NCBI GenBank assembly: GCA_024579835.1
Contig: CP102060.1
Coordinates: forward strand, 3,361,043 to 3,425,042
DNA from: Clostridiaceae bacterium HFYG-1003
GTDB taxonomy: Bacteria > Bacillota > Clostridia > Clostridiales > Clostridiaceae
Direction of reading: 5' to 3'
DNA length: 64,000 bases
Below the pieces are notes generated by a model. The model saw nothing but the letters and a program-made list of their open reading frames with translations. It ran no database searches and was not told the origin of the DNA. This document shows, one piece after another, positions 16,079 to 26,477 of the stretch; positions within the stretch are counted from its first letter, which is position 1; the number at the start of each line of letters is the position of its first letter. The position numbers were made by a program, and so were the translations under genes.

Positions 16079-17219
16079 TCTGTTGGATCAGATCGGGGAC
16101 TCTCTCGGGCTCACAGAGGACCTCAAGGCTTGCTTTCCTTCTCTCTACAAGCAGATTCAATCCATTGCCTACTATCTGATTTTGGAGAGCGATTCCCCCT
16201 TGTTTCGATTTGAAAAATGGAGTACGCTCCAAAGGCATCCCTATGGGGCCAATATCCCATCTAAGCGAAGCAGCGAGCTGTTAGCGGGCATCTCGGAAGA
16301 GTCCAAACAACGTTTTTTCAGCTGTCTTGCCAAGCGCCATCAGCCCGATGAGTATTGGGCCTATGACACCACCTAGGTGTCGAGTTATTCCCCAACCCTT
16401 CGTCAGGTCCAGTACGTTAAAAACAAAGAAAATGACCCCCTGGCGCAACTGAACCTGGCCTTGGTCTTTGGACAAGACTCAGGGCTGCCGTTTTATTACA
16501 GAAAGCTCTCTGGCAACATTCCAGATGTCAGCACGATCAAAAATTTGCTGGCTGATTTCAAAGTGCTGGGCTTCGATAAGGTGAAACTGGTCATGGACCG
16601 GGGATTTTACAGTGAAGCCAATATCAATGCGCTTCTTGGGGAGCGACTCAAGTTCATCATCGCCGCTGGCACGCATCTGGCCTATATCCGAAGACATATC
16701 GACGGGATCTATGACAGCATCCGATCCTTTGAAAACCTGGATGAGCAATATGGCTTATACTCCTCAACCATTCTGACTGACTGGGAGTTTCAAAAAGAAC
16801 GCCCCAACAAGAAAGATGTCATCCGAGAAAAACGCCGGGTCTACCTGCACGCTTACTTCAACATTGAGAAATACGCGGATGAAGAAGCTCATTTTGATCG
16901 ACGACTGCTGTCGATGAAGGGGGAAATCCTAAGCGGAAAACGTAATCCCGATCATGAGACGTTCTACAAGAAATACTTTGAAGTGACAGATACCCCGGTG
17001 AGGGGGATCAAGGTTACCGTGAAAGAAGATGTGGTCAATCAGACGAAGCGCTATTTTGGATTCTTTGCGCTGATGACCAATGAGAAGATGGATGCCATCA
17101 CGGCGCTGACCCTGTATCGGAATAAGGATCTGCTGGAAAAGGCCTTCGGCAACATCAAGCAACGGTTGAATTTAAGCCGGCTTTTGATTTCCTCCGAAAA
17201 AAGCATTTTCAGCTTATGA
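16079..17219 (+). pseudogene. IS1634-type transposase remnant
   Basis: Starts abruptly inside virD4 (HLLDQIGDSLGLTEDLKACFP), has an in-frame TAG at 16374 and continues with VSSYSPTLRQVQYVKNKENDP...LVMDRGFYSEANI...GNIKQRLNLSRLLISSEKS, the core of an IS4/IS1634-like DDE transposase. Both the N-terminus and the C-terminus are missing, and no inverted repeats are seen. It is distinct from the intact IS1634 element at 19801. It marks the right end of conjugative fragment A. Confidence 0.82.
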
Positions 17220-18006
17220 TAAATAATCTTTTACCCTTGTTTAAAGTGTATTCATTACGTTCTACCGTTTCAGGTTTGATCAATAAGCTGTAAAAAAAAG
17301 GGTCAATCACAAATTCTGTGGGATGGACCGACTAGTACCTTGTAACATCTTAATTTGTAATAATCATCGGGTATAAATGCTTTAGCTACACCGTGCATCG
17401 CTAAGGGTGAATTGCCAGTCCACTGACTTCTGATTGTGATTTCGCCTTGTAGCCCAGGACATCACTTCTTGATCCATCATTTCAATTGATGGGATTCTTC
17501 GATTAAGACATTGGGTGGTTAACATACAAGAGGTGAGATGACGATGATAAAAAATTGGAAGTTTTGAGTTGACCCCTAAAATACTGAAAAAACTTCACCC
17601 TGGATGATTGTTGTACAGGATTTTTTTATATGCTCGTATGGTGATCATCTACGCAAATTTCTGCAATCAAGATAAACTCTGGAGAGTATGATACAATAAA
17701 TAGTACCTGATTGCATTCAAAAAATGGATGCTGATTTTCAGTCTATACTCAATCAGATTAATGTTGTACTATGGCTATATAATTATAAAATTACATGATT
17801 TTATAAATAATTTTTAAAATTTTTCGATTTTTTAAAAGGTTGCAGTGTACTTTTACTTATAAGCAGACACTCAGTTTTTCACTACTTGCATGCTATACGA
17901 AAAACATGGGGAGCTAGAAGATAGATGTTCATGTCACACAATGTAATTACGGACTTAAGTCAGCTCTTATAAGAACAATCATATAGTGAACTAAAGGGGA
18001 TACAAA
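17220..18006. other. 787-bp region without a recognisable gene
   Basis: AT-rich, particularly after 17570. Short stretches near 17380-17480 look like decayed coding DNA but match no family I can name. The last 60 nt contain the ribosome site AAAGGGGA of the next gene. Confidence 0.4.
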
Positions 18007-19710
18007 GTGGAAGGTGAAGAAAACTTAATTTCAAAATTATCAAAATCTAAAGCAGGAACGGAAGTAAGAAAAACATTAAATGTTTGTTTGTTGAGTGCTA
18101 CTGTGTTTGGATTTTTGGCACATTCCTTTATGCTCTTTAATAAAATAAGTTGGCACGATGATTTCAGACATACTTTTGATGTAGGTGCAACTTATAAGTC
18201 TGGTAGATGGGCGTTAGGTCTATTGGGCTCTTTAGTAAAAAATGTTTTCGGAATGAACATTAGCATTCCGGTGATTAATGGTGTTGTTTCCCTGTTGTTT
18301 ATCGCACTATCCGCTTTTTTGATAATTTATAGATTTGAGGTGAAACAAAGATTACCCCAAATGATTATTACTTCAATAATGATATGCTTTCCAGTGGTTA
18401 CTGCGACATTTGGATACATGTTTACGGCACCATATTATTTTTTCGCGTTGCTTACGTCGATTCTAGGTGGGTATCTTATTACAGAAGCATTGAACGTTTT
18501 TTTAGATGGACAGAGACAAAAACATACTTCCGGAGAAAGTGATAAAAATACGCGGAGCTTTGTTTTTCATGAGAATTCTGCCTTGATCAAGGCAATCATC
18601 AATGCATCGAGTGGTATTCTATTAATTGCATTAACGATGGGTATTTATCAGCCTTATTTGGTTTGTGCAATCTGTTTTATATTCTTCTTTTTTTTCTACA
18701 GGTTAATGGACGATAATACCGATTGTTATTTGTGGATACGAACATGTGTGATCTCAGTAGCTGCAGTTGGAATAGCATTAGTGCTATACTTGCTGCTTAA
18801 TAAAATTTTCTTATTTTTAAATGCTGAAGAAATGGGCACATATCAAGGACTAAATTCCATGACGCAATTCAGTATCCATAACATTAAAATTGGGATTATT
18901 CGTTCCTATAATTCATTTTATTTTATGTTCGTAAATGGGTATAAAGGCCTGTTTTATTTAAAGAGTACTCAAATCGTTTTGTTAATAATGTGTTTGGCTT
19001 CTACCACTTATATTGTTCTATTCATCTTGAAAACAAAGTCATTATTGAGAAAATTTCTGCTTATATTATTAATCCTGGCAAGTCCGCTGGTGATACAGTT
19101 AATCGAGTTGTTTTCTTCTAATGGAAGTGGCGAATCAATAGTCCATACACTGATGACATATAGTCTCGTCTATCTATTTGTCTTTCCCCTGTGCTTTTTG
19201 CAAAACAATAACATTAAGCTATCCGGACACCTGTTTTCTGGAATCAAGATTCTTGTTACCTGCTGTTCAATTTTTTTTGTTATTTATTTTTGTATTTATA
19301 ACAATGCTGCTTATTTTAAATCTTGGATATATAGAGAGCAAGCTGAGCAATTTTATAATAGGCTAATTACTCGAGTTGAGTCTGAGGACGGTTATAGACC
19401 AGGAATGACGATTGCTTTGGTCGGCAAATTTGATGCGTCAACATATGTACAGTATAGAGAATTGGAAAAAATAAATATCAAAAATTATCCAGTAAATTCC
19501 CTCATAAATAATAATGATCCAGTTACTAGAAATCTAAGAGCTTTTTTTTATTATTATAATGATTTTCCCGCTGTAGTGATGACGTCTTCTGAAAGTGAAA
19601 AATACGGTGAACTTCAGGAGGTCAAGTTAATGTCTTGTTATCCATCGGATGGTTCGATAGAAATTATTGATAACGTACTTGTGGTTAAACTATCAGATAT
19701 ATCGAAATAA
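18007..19710 (+). CDS. GtrII-like membrane glucosyltransferase-domain protein
   Basis: 567 residues from a GTG at 18007. About 10-12 hydrophobic segments; the first loop contains WHDDFRHTFDVGATYKSGRWALGLL, the HDDF...GRW signature of the glucosyltransferase domain family (Glucos_trans_II) found in GtrII-like proteins that modify surface polysaccharide with glucose from a lipid carrier. The C-terminal 130 residues are outside the membrane. It stands alone between two IS1634-type sequences and is much richer in A+T than the operon that follows, which suggests horizontal transfer. The acceptor is unknown. Confidence 0.75.
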   Translation: MEGEENLISKLSKSKAGTEVRKTLNVCLLSATVFGFLAHSFMLFNKISWHDDFRHTFDVGATYKSGRWALGLLGSLVKNVFGMNISIPVINGVVSLLFIALSAFLIIYRFEVKQRLPQMIITSIMICFPVVTATFGYMFTAPYYFFALLTSILGGYLITEALNVFLDGQRQKHTSGESDKNTRSFVFHENSALIKAIINASSGILLIALTMGIYQPYLVCAICFIFFFFFYRLMDDNTDCYLWIRTCVISVAAVGIALVLYLLLNKIFLFLNAEEMGTYQGLNSMTQFSIHNIKIGIIRSYNSFYFMFVNGYKGLFYLKSTQIVLLIMCLASTTYIVLFILKTKSLLRKFLLILLILASPLVIQLIELFSSNGSGESIVHTLMTYSLVYLFVFPLCFLQNNNIKLSGHLFSGIKILVTCCSIFFVIYFCIYNNAAYFKSWIYREQAEQFYNRLITRVESEDGYRPGMTIALVGKFDASTYVQYRELEKINIKNYPVNSLINNNDPVTRNLRAFFYYYNDFPAVVMTSSESEKYGELQEVKLMSCYPSDGSIEIIDNVLVVKLSDISK

Positions 19711-19972
19711 AAGAGAATGACTAGGAGATGACTCATAGTTGTGCCCCATAATGTTTGTTTAGTCACCGACATTATAACGCATAACTATGGGTTAATTTTT
19801 CCTGAGTTTGGGAGTTAGCGTCAACAAAATCATGTTTTCAAGTCTGCAAAACGTTCAACAGAGCGGATTGCAGACTTTTTTAAGTTCTCAAATTGTTTAT
19901 ATATATGTCCTGTTATATCCTGTTACATTGTGGTACAATGATAGTAAGAAAAACTCTGCACGGAGGTGTCCC

Positions 19973-21742
19973 ATGTACGTGGCAATTACCGGTTCCGGCA
20001 AGTACCGAGTCATCCAATTTCGGGAAGATAAACGGATTCCCGGCACCGATCAAAAAAAGACTAATGTCATTGAGACCCTGGGCAACTACGACCAGATGTT
20101 GGCTCAAGACCCCGATATCATTGCCAAATTAAAAGAAGAAGCGCGCAGGCGCACGCTCGAAAAAAAAGAGTCCAATCGCCCACTGACGGCATCTTTGTCC
20201 AATCAGGAATTAGGGGATGAATCGGAAGTCACCCAAAGCTACCACTTCGGCCATAGCTTGATTCGGAGACTTTGGGACACGTTGAAACTGGACCAGCTGT
20301 TTGCGAAAACCGTCGGTAAACGGGATCAGCAGGAGGTCCTGGATATGATTTTCTATCTGCTGATTCACCGCTTGATGGATCCATCCAGTATCCTTGCCTG
20401 TTCAAAGGATCAGGTAAACTTTGCCGGAATCGCTGAGATGAAACTTGACCGTCTCTATGACGTGCTGGATGTCCTGGATGAATCCAAGGATGAGCTCATC
20501 TCGCATTTGGCCAAGTTCTTTGAGAAGAACACCTCTCGGGAAAGCAACCGTGGTTATTACGATGTTACGACCTACGCCTTTGAGAGTACGCGCTGGGGCG
20601 AACTGAAGATGTTTGGATTTTCCAAGGATCACAAAAACAACGAAGTTCAAGTCGTCATGGGACTCCTGATCGACAACAACGGGATCCCTGTGACCTATGA
20701 GCTGTTCCCTGGCAACACCATGGACCAGAGCACTCTGATCACATCGGTTGAGCGCCTTCGCAAGCTCTATGGGATGGAGAAGATCACCATCATCGCTGAT
20801 CGCGGACTCAACGGGGGACCGAATCTGGAATACCTGTGCAAAGCAGGCCATGACTTTGTTATCAGCTACACCCTGAAACGATCTTCCAAGGAATTCAAGC
20901 AGCTGGTGTGGGATGAGGTTGGCTGGACCCAAATCGTGGATCCAAAGACGGGTGAACTTGTGCGGAGAGAAAAGGTCGTGACGCAGGAATTCAAGTATAA
21001 AGTGCCTCTGACTGAGGAAGAATTGGAAAGTGCCAAGAGCAAGCCGGACAGGCCACGCAAGACGAGAGAGGAGAGTATTTCGGTCAAGATCCACTTGACC
21101 TGGACCGCCAGCCGAGCGAGCAAAGATTACGCGGATCGGCAGCGAATGCTGGAGAAGCTGCACAAGAAAATGGATAAACCCTACCAGATGAAAGCCTCGC
21201 TCAAACGAGGCGTCAACCAGTTTCTGGAGATGGAACTGGATACTTCCGGCTGGAAGATCAGTGAAGAAAAGGTCAAAGAAGCTGAGCAATATGACGGCTA
21301 CTACGCCGTCATAACGAACAACCTGGCCTTGACCACCGAAGAGGTCACAACGTGCTACCACGGCTTGTGGAAGATCGAAGAGAGCTTTCGGGTGCTCAAG
21401 TCCGACTTGGAGGCAAGACCGGCGTACGTGTACACTGACAAGCACATCAGAGGCCATTTCGTCCTGTGCTTTCTTGCCTTGTGTATGGTCCGCTACACCC
21501 AGTATCTGGTGGTGGACCATGAGATGCCCCCGATCTCAGCCGGAGTGCTGATGGATACCCTTGAGGAGCCCCGGGTCGTGGTTCTGGGCACATTTCCTGA
21601 CATCATCCTGACGCCCATCCAGGTATCAAATATCTACCTGGACTTGCATCGGATCCTGGGACTGAAACCCTTGAGAAAGAACATGACCCTGACCCAGTTT
21701 CGAAGTATAACGAAGGTCGATTTGATGAGGAACTTAAAATAA
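19973..21742 (+). CDS. IS1634-family transposase
   Basis: 589 residues from ATG 19973, ribosome site CGGAGGTG; an upstream in-frame extension to 19808 lies in the terminal repeat region and is discarded. N-terminal region YVAITGSGKYRVIQFREDKRIPG, then the DDE fold: YYDVTTYAFES (first Asp), IIADRGLNGGPNLEYL (second Asp) and HGLWKIEESFRVLKSDLEARP with the Y-(2)-R-(3)-E-(6)-K-like signature of IS4-superfamily enzymes. Length is usual for the family. Confidence 0.9.
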   Translation: MYVAITGSGKYRVIQFREDKRIPGTDQKKTNVIETLGNYDQMLAQDPDIIAKLKEEARRRTLEKKESNRPLTASLSNQELGDESEVTQSYHFGHSLIRRLWDTLKLDQLFAKTVGKRDQQEVLDMIFYLLIHRLMDPSSILACSKDQVNFAGIAEMKLDRLYDVLDVLDESKDELISHLAKFFEKNTSRESNRGYYDVTTYAFESTRWGELKMFGFSKDHKNNEVQVVMGLLIDNNGIPVTYELFPGNTMDQSTLITSVERLRKLYGMEKITIIADRGLNGGPNLEYLCKAGHDFVISYTLKRSSKEFKQLVWDEVGWTQIVDPKTGELVRREKVVTQEFKYKVPLTEEELESAKSKPDRPRKTREESISVKIHLTWTASRASKDYADRQRMLEKLHKKMDKPYQMKASLKRGVNQFLEMELDTSGWKISEEKVKEAEQYDGYYAVITNNLALTTEEVTTCYHGLWKIEESFRVLKSDLEARPAYVYTDKHIRGHFVLCFLALCMVRYTQYLVVDHEMPPISAGVLMDTLEEPRVVVLGTFPDIILTPIQVSNIYLDLHRILGLKPLRKNMTLTQFRSITKVDLMRNLK

Positions 21743-21755
21743 CAGGACAAAAAAA

Positions 21756-21797
21756 CGCCCTTGAAATCGCTCAAATTGAGTGATTTCAAGGGTTTTA
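21756..21797 (+). terminator. Terminator after IS1634 transposase
   Basis: CCCTTGAAATC pairs with GATTTCAAGGG and is followed by TTTT, inside the element. Confidence 0.75.
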
Positions 21798-21859
21798 ACA
21801 TTCTCAACTCCCAAACTCAGGGACCGGATACGGGATTTTATGGTCCGAGCGGATTCTTC

Positions 21860-23479
21860 TTATTGGATGATGTTTGTCAAGTTGACCATCATCTGCAGGA
21901 TGAAGAGACCTTCGGAGGAAGCGGTGGAGCAACCGGTTAATGCCTGAATCTTATTGAGCCGGTAGCGGAGGGTTTCGACGTGGATGTGCATGGCATCCGC
22001 CGTTTCTTTTTTATTGAGGTTGTGCTGGAAGTACTGGAGCAGAGTCTCCATCAGGACGCCGCCATTCTGATCATCGTAGGTCTCGATGCGGACCATAATG
22101 TCTGAGTACATCTTAAGGACATTGGGATCATCCTTCAGGGAATGCAGCAGGCGAATAATGCCCAGAGACTCATAGGTCAGGATCTTTCCCGGCTTATTGA
22201 TCAGGGCTGCAAAAATGCATTCATCCTGCACTTTGGGCAATTCTGACAGACCGCAGAACGGAGCGGACACACTGATCGACACGGTAAGTGCTTTGTTTCG
22301 GACATTGGATTTCCGCTGGATCAGATCAATGAACTCATAAAGTTTGTTTTGCGTGAGGTTGTTTAAGTAGATCACGACGATCCCGTTGCTCTCACTGAGC
22401 AGGTAGGTGATCTTTTTTCCATAGCTGTTGAGGATCGTATTGAGCTCAGTTTGGATATACTGTCCTGGTACGGGCTGCCCGTCCGTCGGATAGAACTTGA
22501 GCGCGATGCCATAGGAGGGATGGGAGGAATCCCAGCCGATATTGGAGGCGACGTTCCGGATAAAGTCCTCGGTGAGATTCCGGTCCTGGAGGATGATGCT
22601 GGTGATCATCTGTTTATTACGAAGTTCATTATAGATGTCCTGGTCCGCTTTGGACAGATTCAACTGGATGCTTTTGGTGCTGTGTTCCAGCATATTTCGA
22701 ATCAGGGGCAGGAATGGCGTCAGGGAAAAGACATGGAGACGCCCTGATTGACCATCTTCAAATCGGATGGGGAGCCTCAGGTGGGAATAAGCCGATCCGT
22801 CGAACATTACTGAGAGGTCGTCCTCTTCTACCGGGTGGCCGCTGATATCGTGGAACAGGAAACTAGTGCGGATCAGTTTTTCTGGACCGGTCAGGAACAG
22901 GGACAGGCGCCCTAAGTTGCCAAGGGCTTCCAGGATACCGGTATTATCCATCTTGTCAAAGACGAGATCCAAGAGTTCTTCATGGGTCTTTTTTGATTCC
23001 AGAAGATAAGCGTTGGATTTATAGAAGAGCGCTTCATAAAACGCGGAGACGATCTCGGTGTAGACCATCCGGCGCGGCAGGATGATAAGAGGAATGCCCA
23101 AGGCATCTGCCCGCTCCAGCATTCTGGGAGGAATCGCCTCCAAGAAGCGCTGCTCCTTGATGGCGATGCCGGCACAACCCCGCTCATGGATCTTATCGAT
23201 GAGGCTGTCCAGCATGGCCGGATCATTTTTGAAGGCATAGCCGGCCGTGAGGATGAATTCCCCTCCTATAAGCCAGTCCAGGCCATCCGGTGTCTCCCAG
23301 ACGACGATGGAGGTGCACTGCCGGCCTAGGCCTTTACTTCCGGCAATGAGCCGGGTGGACTGCATTGCTCCAAGGCCCAGGTATTCCCTGACGGTGATGG
23401 AGTTATTTTGGGGTGTCGTCAAAGGGCCATTGGCGGGCTCCTCAAAAAGCTTCTTATAGCGATCGGTGATGGATTCCAT
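21860..23479 (-). CDS. PucR family transcriptional regulator
   Basis: 539 residues, ATG 23479 behind AGGGAGA. The N-terminal PucR domain (about residues 25-160: TVREYLGLGAMQSTRLIAGSKGL...IGGEFILTAGYAF) senses a ligand; the middle is a GGDEF-like region; the C-terminus has the PucR-type HTH (NLNKKETADAMHIHVETLRYRLNKIQALTG). Family members control purine, amino-acid or peptide catabolism. It is divergent from the transporter operon starting at 23797, so it most likely regulates that operon from the shared 317-bp region. Confidence 0.9.
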   Translation of the reverse strand: MESITDRYKKLFEEPANGPLTTPQNNSITVREYLGLGAMQSTRLIAGSKGLGRQCTSIVVWETPDGLDWLIGGEFILTAGYAFKNDPAMLDSLIDKIHERGCAGIAIKEQRFLEAIPPRMLERADALGIPLIILPRRMVYTEIVSAFYEALFYKSNAYLLESKKTHEELLDLVFDKMDNTGILEALGNLGRLSLFLTGPEKLIRTSFLFHDISGHPVEEDDLSVMFDGSAYSHLRLPIRFEDGQSGRLHVFSLTPFLPLIRNMLEHSTKSIQLNLSKADQDIYNELRNKQMITSIILQDRNLTEDFIRNVASNIGWDSSHPSYGIALKFYPTDGQPVPGQYIQTELNTILNSYGKKITYLLSESNGIVVIYLNNLTQNKLYEFIDLIQRKSNVRNKALTVSISVSAPFCGLSELPKVQDECIFAALINKPGKILTYESLGIIRLLHSLKDDPNVLKMYSDIMVRIETYDDQNGGVLMETLLQYFQHNLNKKETADAMHIHVETLRYRLNKIQALTGCSTASSEGLFILQMMVNLTNIIQ

Positions 23480-23796
23480 GGCGTCTCCCTGTTTTGGTCT
23501 TGATTTAAATCTGTTTCAATTCGTGCGGATTTTCTGAAAGTTTCATGCTGAATCGGCGCATATATTTGGCTGTCTTTTAAATTCTACTACAGGTCTTTAT
23601 GGATTGCCATAAAAAGAAGCTCGTTCGTTTCATGAGTTAAGCGCATAGGAAAATGGATTTCATTCCACTATACTTAATAAAAATGCGAAGGGTAGTGAAT
23701 ATCGAAAAACAGATCGGTACGGTGAACGCACGAACAATCATTGAGGATAACCTACAGGATTCTACGAACATAACATATCATGAGGGGGAACTAAGA
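23480..23796. promoter_or_regulatory. Divergent promoter region of pucR and the opp operon
   Basis: 317 bp without a gene. It must hold both divergent promoters and the probable PucR binding site; I could not single out one operator repeat by eye. The opp side ends with the ribosome site GAGGGGG. Confidence 0.5.
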
Positions 23797-25419
23797 ATGA
23801 AGAAAAAGATCTTGTCTCTGGTTGGAATGACCCTTGGCTTGAGTCTCAGCCTGTCAGCCTGCTCCACCACGACACCAGCCACTACGGCGGTGGGGACGAA
23901 GACAACGACCACAGCAGGCGCTACGGTGCCGGTGGGGGAACCAAAGGATGGAGGAACACTGACCGTCGCGCTGACGGCCTCGCCCAAGAACCTTGATCCG
24001 GTCACTTATACCGGCACCTATGAATCACAGATCATCCAGAATGTCGGCGACACGCTGGTGGCCTACAGCATGGACTTATCCAAGATCGTTCCGGCCATAG
24101 CCTCTTCCTGGACCGTGTCCAGCGACGCCAAGGCCTATACGTTTAAGCTCCGTCAGGATGTGTATTTCCATCCGGGAACTTACCAGAACGGCCGCCAGAT
24201 GAAGGCAGAAGATGTTAAATATTCATTGGAACGCTCTGCCCAAAAATCAGCCATGAAACGGCTCGATATGATCACTTCGGTTGAAGTCGTCAACGATTTT
24301 GAGATCATCGTGCACTTACCGGAGCCCAGCGCAGTCTTCTTAACGGCGCTGACGAATTCCGGCAACATCATCGTGCCCAAGGAAGAAGTCGAAGGCTGGG
24401 GGGATGCCTTTGGCAATCACCTCATCGGAACAGGCCCCTTCATGATGAAGGACTTCAAGCTGGATCAGGCCACCACCCTGGTGCGCAACGAAAAATACTG
24501 GGCCGCCAAGCCCCACCTGGACAGTGTCGTCTTCAAAGTCATCACAGACATGAACCAGAATGCCAATGCCCTGCGCACCGGTGAAATCGACTTCGCCTCG
24601 AACCTGACCGGCGAATCCGTCAAGCTCATCCGCGACGACCAGTCCATCAAGCTCCTGGAAATGCCGGGACTGCACTTTGCCTATATCTACTTCAACATGG
24701 TCAAAGGTCCCACTGCGGACATCAAAGTCCGTGAAGCCCTGATCCGCGCCCTGGATACCAAGGAACTGGTAAAGGGAGTCTACCAGTACGGCGAAGCTCA
24801 GCCGGCCAGCCTCCCCCTGCCTCCCGGATCCTGGGGATACGATAAGACCCTGGAAGCCGATGTCCCGACGTATGACCCAGCCGCTGCCAAGGAATTGCTT
24901 GCCGAAGCCGGCTTCCCCAATGGTTTTAAAACCAAGCTTTATATTTCCAATACTCCGGCCCGGGTCCGTATGGCGACCATCGTCCAGCAGTACTGGAAAA
25001 TGAACCTCAATATCGATGTGGAGATCATGACCTCCGAGTGGGGCACCTTCAGTGAAATCGCGTCCAAGAACAATGCCGATATCTTCGCCATGTCCTGGAC
25101 CTGGTATCCCGATCCCTACTTCTTCCTTAATAAGATTTTCCATTCCACCGCCATCGGTTCATTAGGCAATGGCCAGGGATTCAATGATCCGGAAGTCGAT
25201 CGCCTCCTCAACGAAGCGCTGGTGATCACGGATCAGGCCGCACGGGCCAAGCTGTACAGTCAGGCGGTGAAAGCGATCATTGCCAAGCGGCCGGGTGTTT
25301 TCTACTCCAATGAAAATGTGACCTGGGGTGTTTCACCGAAAGTCCAGGATCTGATACAGCGCGCCGATGGCAGCATTTTCCTCGTCAATGAAGAAGTAAA
25401 CGTCTGGATCGCTCAGTAG
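23797..25419 (+). CDS. Peptide ABC transporter substrate-binding lipoprotein (SBP family 5)
   Basis: 540 residues from ATG 23797. Lipobox LSLSAC with the lipidated Cys at residue 22, then a Thr-rich tether, then the family 5 fold (GGTLTVALTASPKNLDP near the mature N-terminus, VREALIRALDTKELV, DIFAMSWTWYPDP). It delivers peptides or related solutes to the permease pair downstream. The in-frame extension to 23653 has no ribosome site and would hide the signal peptide, so the internal start is chosen. It is first in the operon and followed by an internal terminator. Confidence 0.92.
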   Translation: MKKKILSLVGMTLGLSLSLSACSTTTPATTAVGTKTTTTAGATVPVGEPKDGGTLTVALTASPKNLDPVTYTGTYESQIIQNVGDTLVAYSMDLSKIVPAIASSWTVSSDAKAYTFKLRQDVYFHPGTYQNGRQMKAEDVKYSLERSAQKSAMKRLDMITSVEVVNDFEIIVHLPEPSAVFLTALTNSGNIIVPKEEVEGWGDAFGNHLIGTGPFMMKDFKLDQATTLVRNEKYWAAKPHLDSVVFKVITDMNQNANALRTGEIDFASNLTGESVKLIRDDQSIKLLEMPGLHFAYIYFNMVKGPTADIKVREALIRALDTKELVKGVYQYGEAQPASLPLPPGSWGYDKTLEADVPTYDPAAAKELLAEAGFPNGFKTKLYISNTPARVRMATIVQQYWKMNLNIDVEIMTSEWGTFSEIASKNNADIFAMSWTWYPDPYFFLNKIFHSTAIGSLGNGQGFNDPEVDRLLNEALVITDQAARAKLYSQAVKAIIAKRPGVFYSNENVTWGVSPKVQDLIQRADGSIFLVNEEVNVWIAQ

Positions 25420-25432
25420 TATTTGCAACGGT

Positions 25433-25480
25433 GAAAGGCCCCAAAAGTGTGCGGATGCCATTTTAAGGCCTTTCCTTTTT
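25433..25480 (+). terminator. Intra-operon terminator
   Basis: GAAAGGCC pairs with GGCCTTTC and is followed by CTTTTT, between the binding-protein gene and the permeases. It would lower transcription of the downstream genes relative to the abundant lipoprotein. Confidence 0.7.
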
Positions 25481-25514
25481 ATATCGCATCCCTTGGACTG
25501 CAAAGGAGGAGACT

Positions 25515-26477
25515 ATGTTAAAAACTGTTCTGCAGCGACTGCTACAGATCATCCCGACGCTGCTAATCGTCGTATCCATCACGTTTGTCCTGACGCGGAT
25601 GATCCCCGGCGACCCGGCGGCGGCTATGCTCGGCCCGCAGGCTTCGCTGGATGAGATTACAAAACTGCGCACCGAGATGGGTTTAAATGCCAGCCTGGGT
25701 CAGCAGTATCTGAATTACCTGGGGGACATCGTCAGGGGAAACTTTGGCCATTCTTATTCCTACAGCGAATCGGTCTTGAACCTTATCCTGGAGAGGCTGC
25801 CCAATACCCTGGTCCTGTCCATCACCAGCCTGATCCTGTCGATCCTGGTATCCATTCCCCTGGGGATTGTGTCGGCCGTCAAGCAGTATTCCGTGTTTGA
25901 CTACACGGCCATGGTCCTTGCCCTGGTGGGCGTATCCATGCCCATATTCTGGCTTGGACTCATGCTTGTCCTGATTTTCAGCGTCGGTCTGGGCTGGCTG
26001 CCCACCATGGGGATGGGGTCTATTAGCAACGGTCTGGGGGACGTGATCCGTCACATGATCCTGCCGGTGATCTGTCTGTCGACTATCCCGACGGCGACCT
26101 TTACCCGCATAACGCGCTCCAGCATGCTCGAGACCATCAACAGCGACTACATCAAAGCACTGCGCTCTCGGGGCTTAAGCGAACGGATCATCATCTTCCG
26201 GCATGCCCTTAAAAATGCCCTGCCCCCCATCGTGACGGTGGTGGGCATTCAGCTGGCCGGTGCCTTTACCGGAGCCATCCTCACCGAAACGATTTTCGCC
26301 TGGCCGGGTATGGGCACCCTGATCACCGGTGCGATTGAAAACCGGGATTACATGCTCGTCCAGGGCGCCGTCCTGATCACAGCCATGGCCTTCGTGTTTG
26401 TTAACCTATTTGTGGATCTCATCTTCATGGTCGTCAATCCCAAGGTCAGCTATGAAGGCAAAGGAGGGAAAAGCTGA
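25515..26477 (+). CDS. Opp/Dpp-type ABC permease (DppB-like)
   Basis: 320 residues, ribosome site AAAGGAGGAG. N-terminal membrane anchor LLQIIPTLLIVVSITFVLTRMIPGDPA, six predicted membrane segments, and the cytoplasmic EAA-like loop YIKALRSRGLSERIIIFRHALKNALPP that contacts the ATPases. One half of the membrane channel; it overlaps the start of the partner permease by 1 nt (TGATGG). Confidence 0.92.
   Translation: MLKTVLQRLLQIIPTLLIVVSITFVLTRMIPGDPAAAMLGPQASLDEITKLRTEMGLNASLGQQYLNYLGDIVRGNFGHSYSYSESVLNLILERLPNTLVLSITSLILSILVSIPLGIVSAVKQYSVFDYTAMVLALVGVSMPIFWLGLMLVLIFSVGLGWLPTMGMGSISNGLGDVIRHMILPVICLSTIPTATFTRITRSSMLETINSDYIKALRSRGLSERIIIFRHALKNALPPIVTVVGIQLAGAFTGAILTETIFAWPGMGTLITGAIENRDYMLVQGAVLITAMAFVFVNLFVDLIFMVVNPKVSYEGKGGKS

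Larger units (their letters stand above)
19801..21821 (+). mobile_element. IS1634-family insertion sequence, apparently intact
   Basis: Perfect 16-bp terminal inverted repeats CCTGAGTTTGGGAGTT (19801-19816; complement at 21806-21821), 2.0 kb, one full-length transposase gene and an internal terminator. No clear target duplication was found at the flanks, so the flanking DNA may have been rearranged afterwards. Confidence 0.85.

Noticed and set aside
16079..17219. Treating the IS1634-type remnant as the same element as 19801-21821
   Set aside because: The two transposases differ through the catalytic core, and the remnant lacks the CCTGAGTTTGGGAGTT ends.
20402..21520. 372-codon minus-strand frame inside the IS1634 element
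   Set aside because: Antisense to the transposase; no motif.
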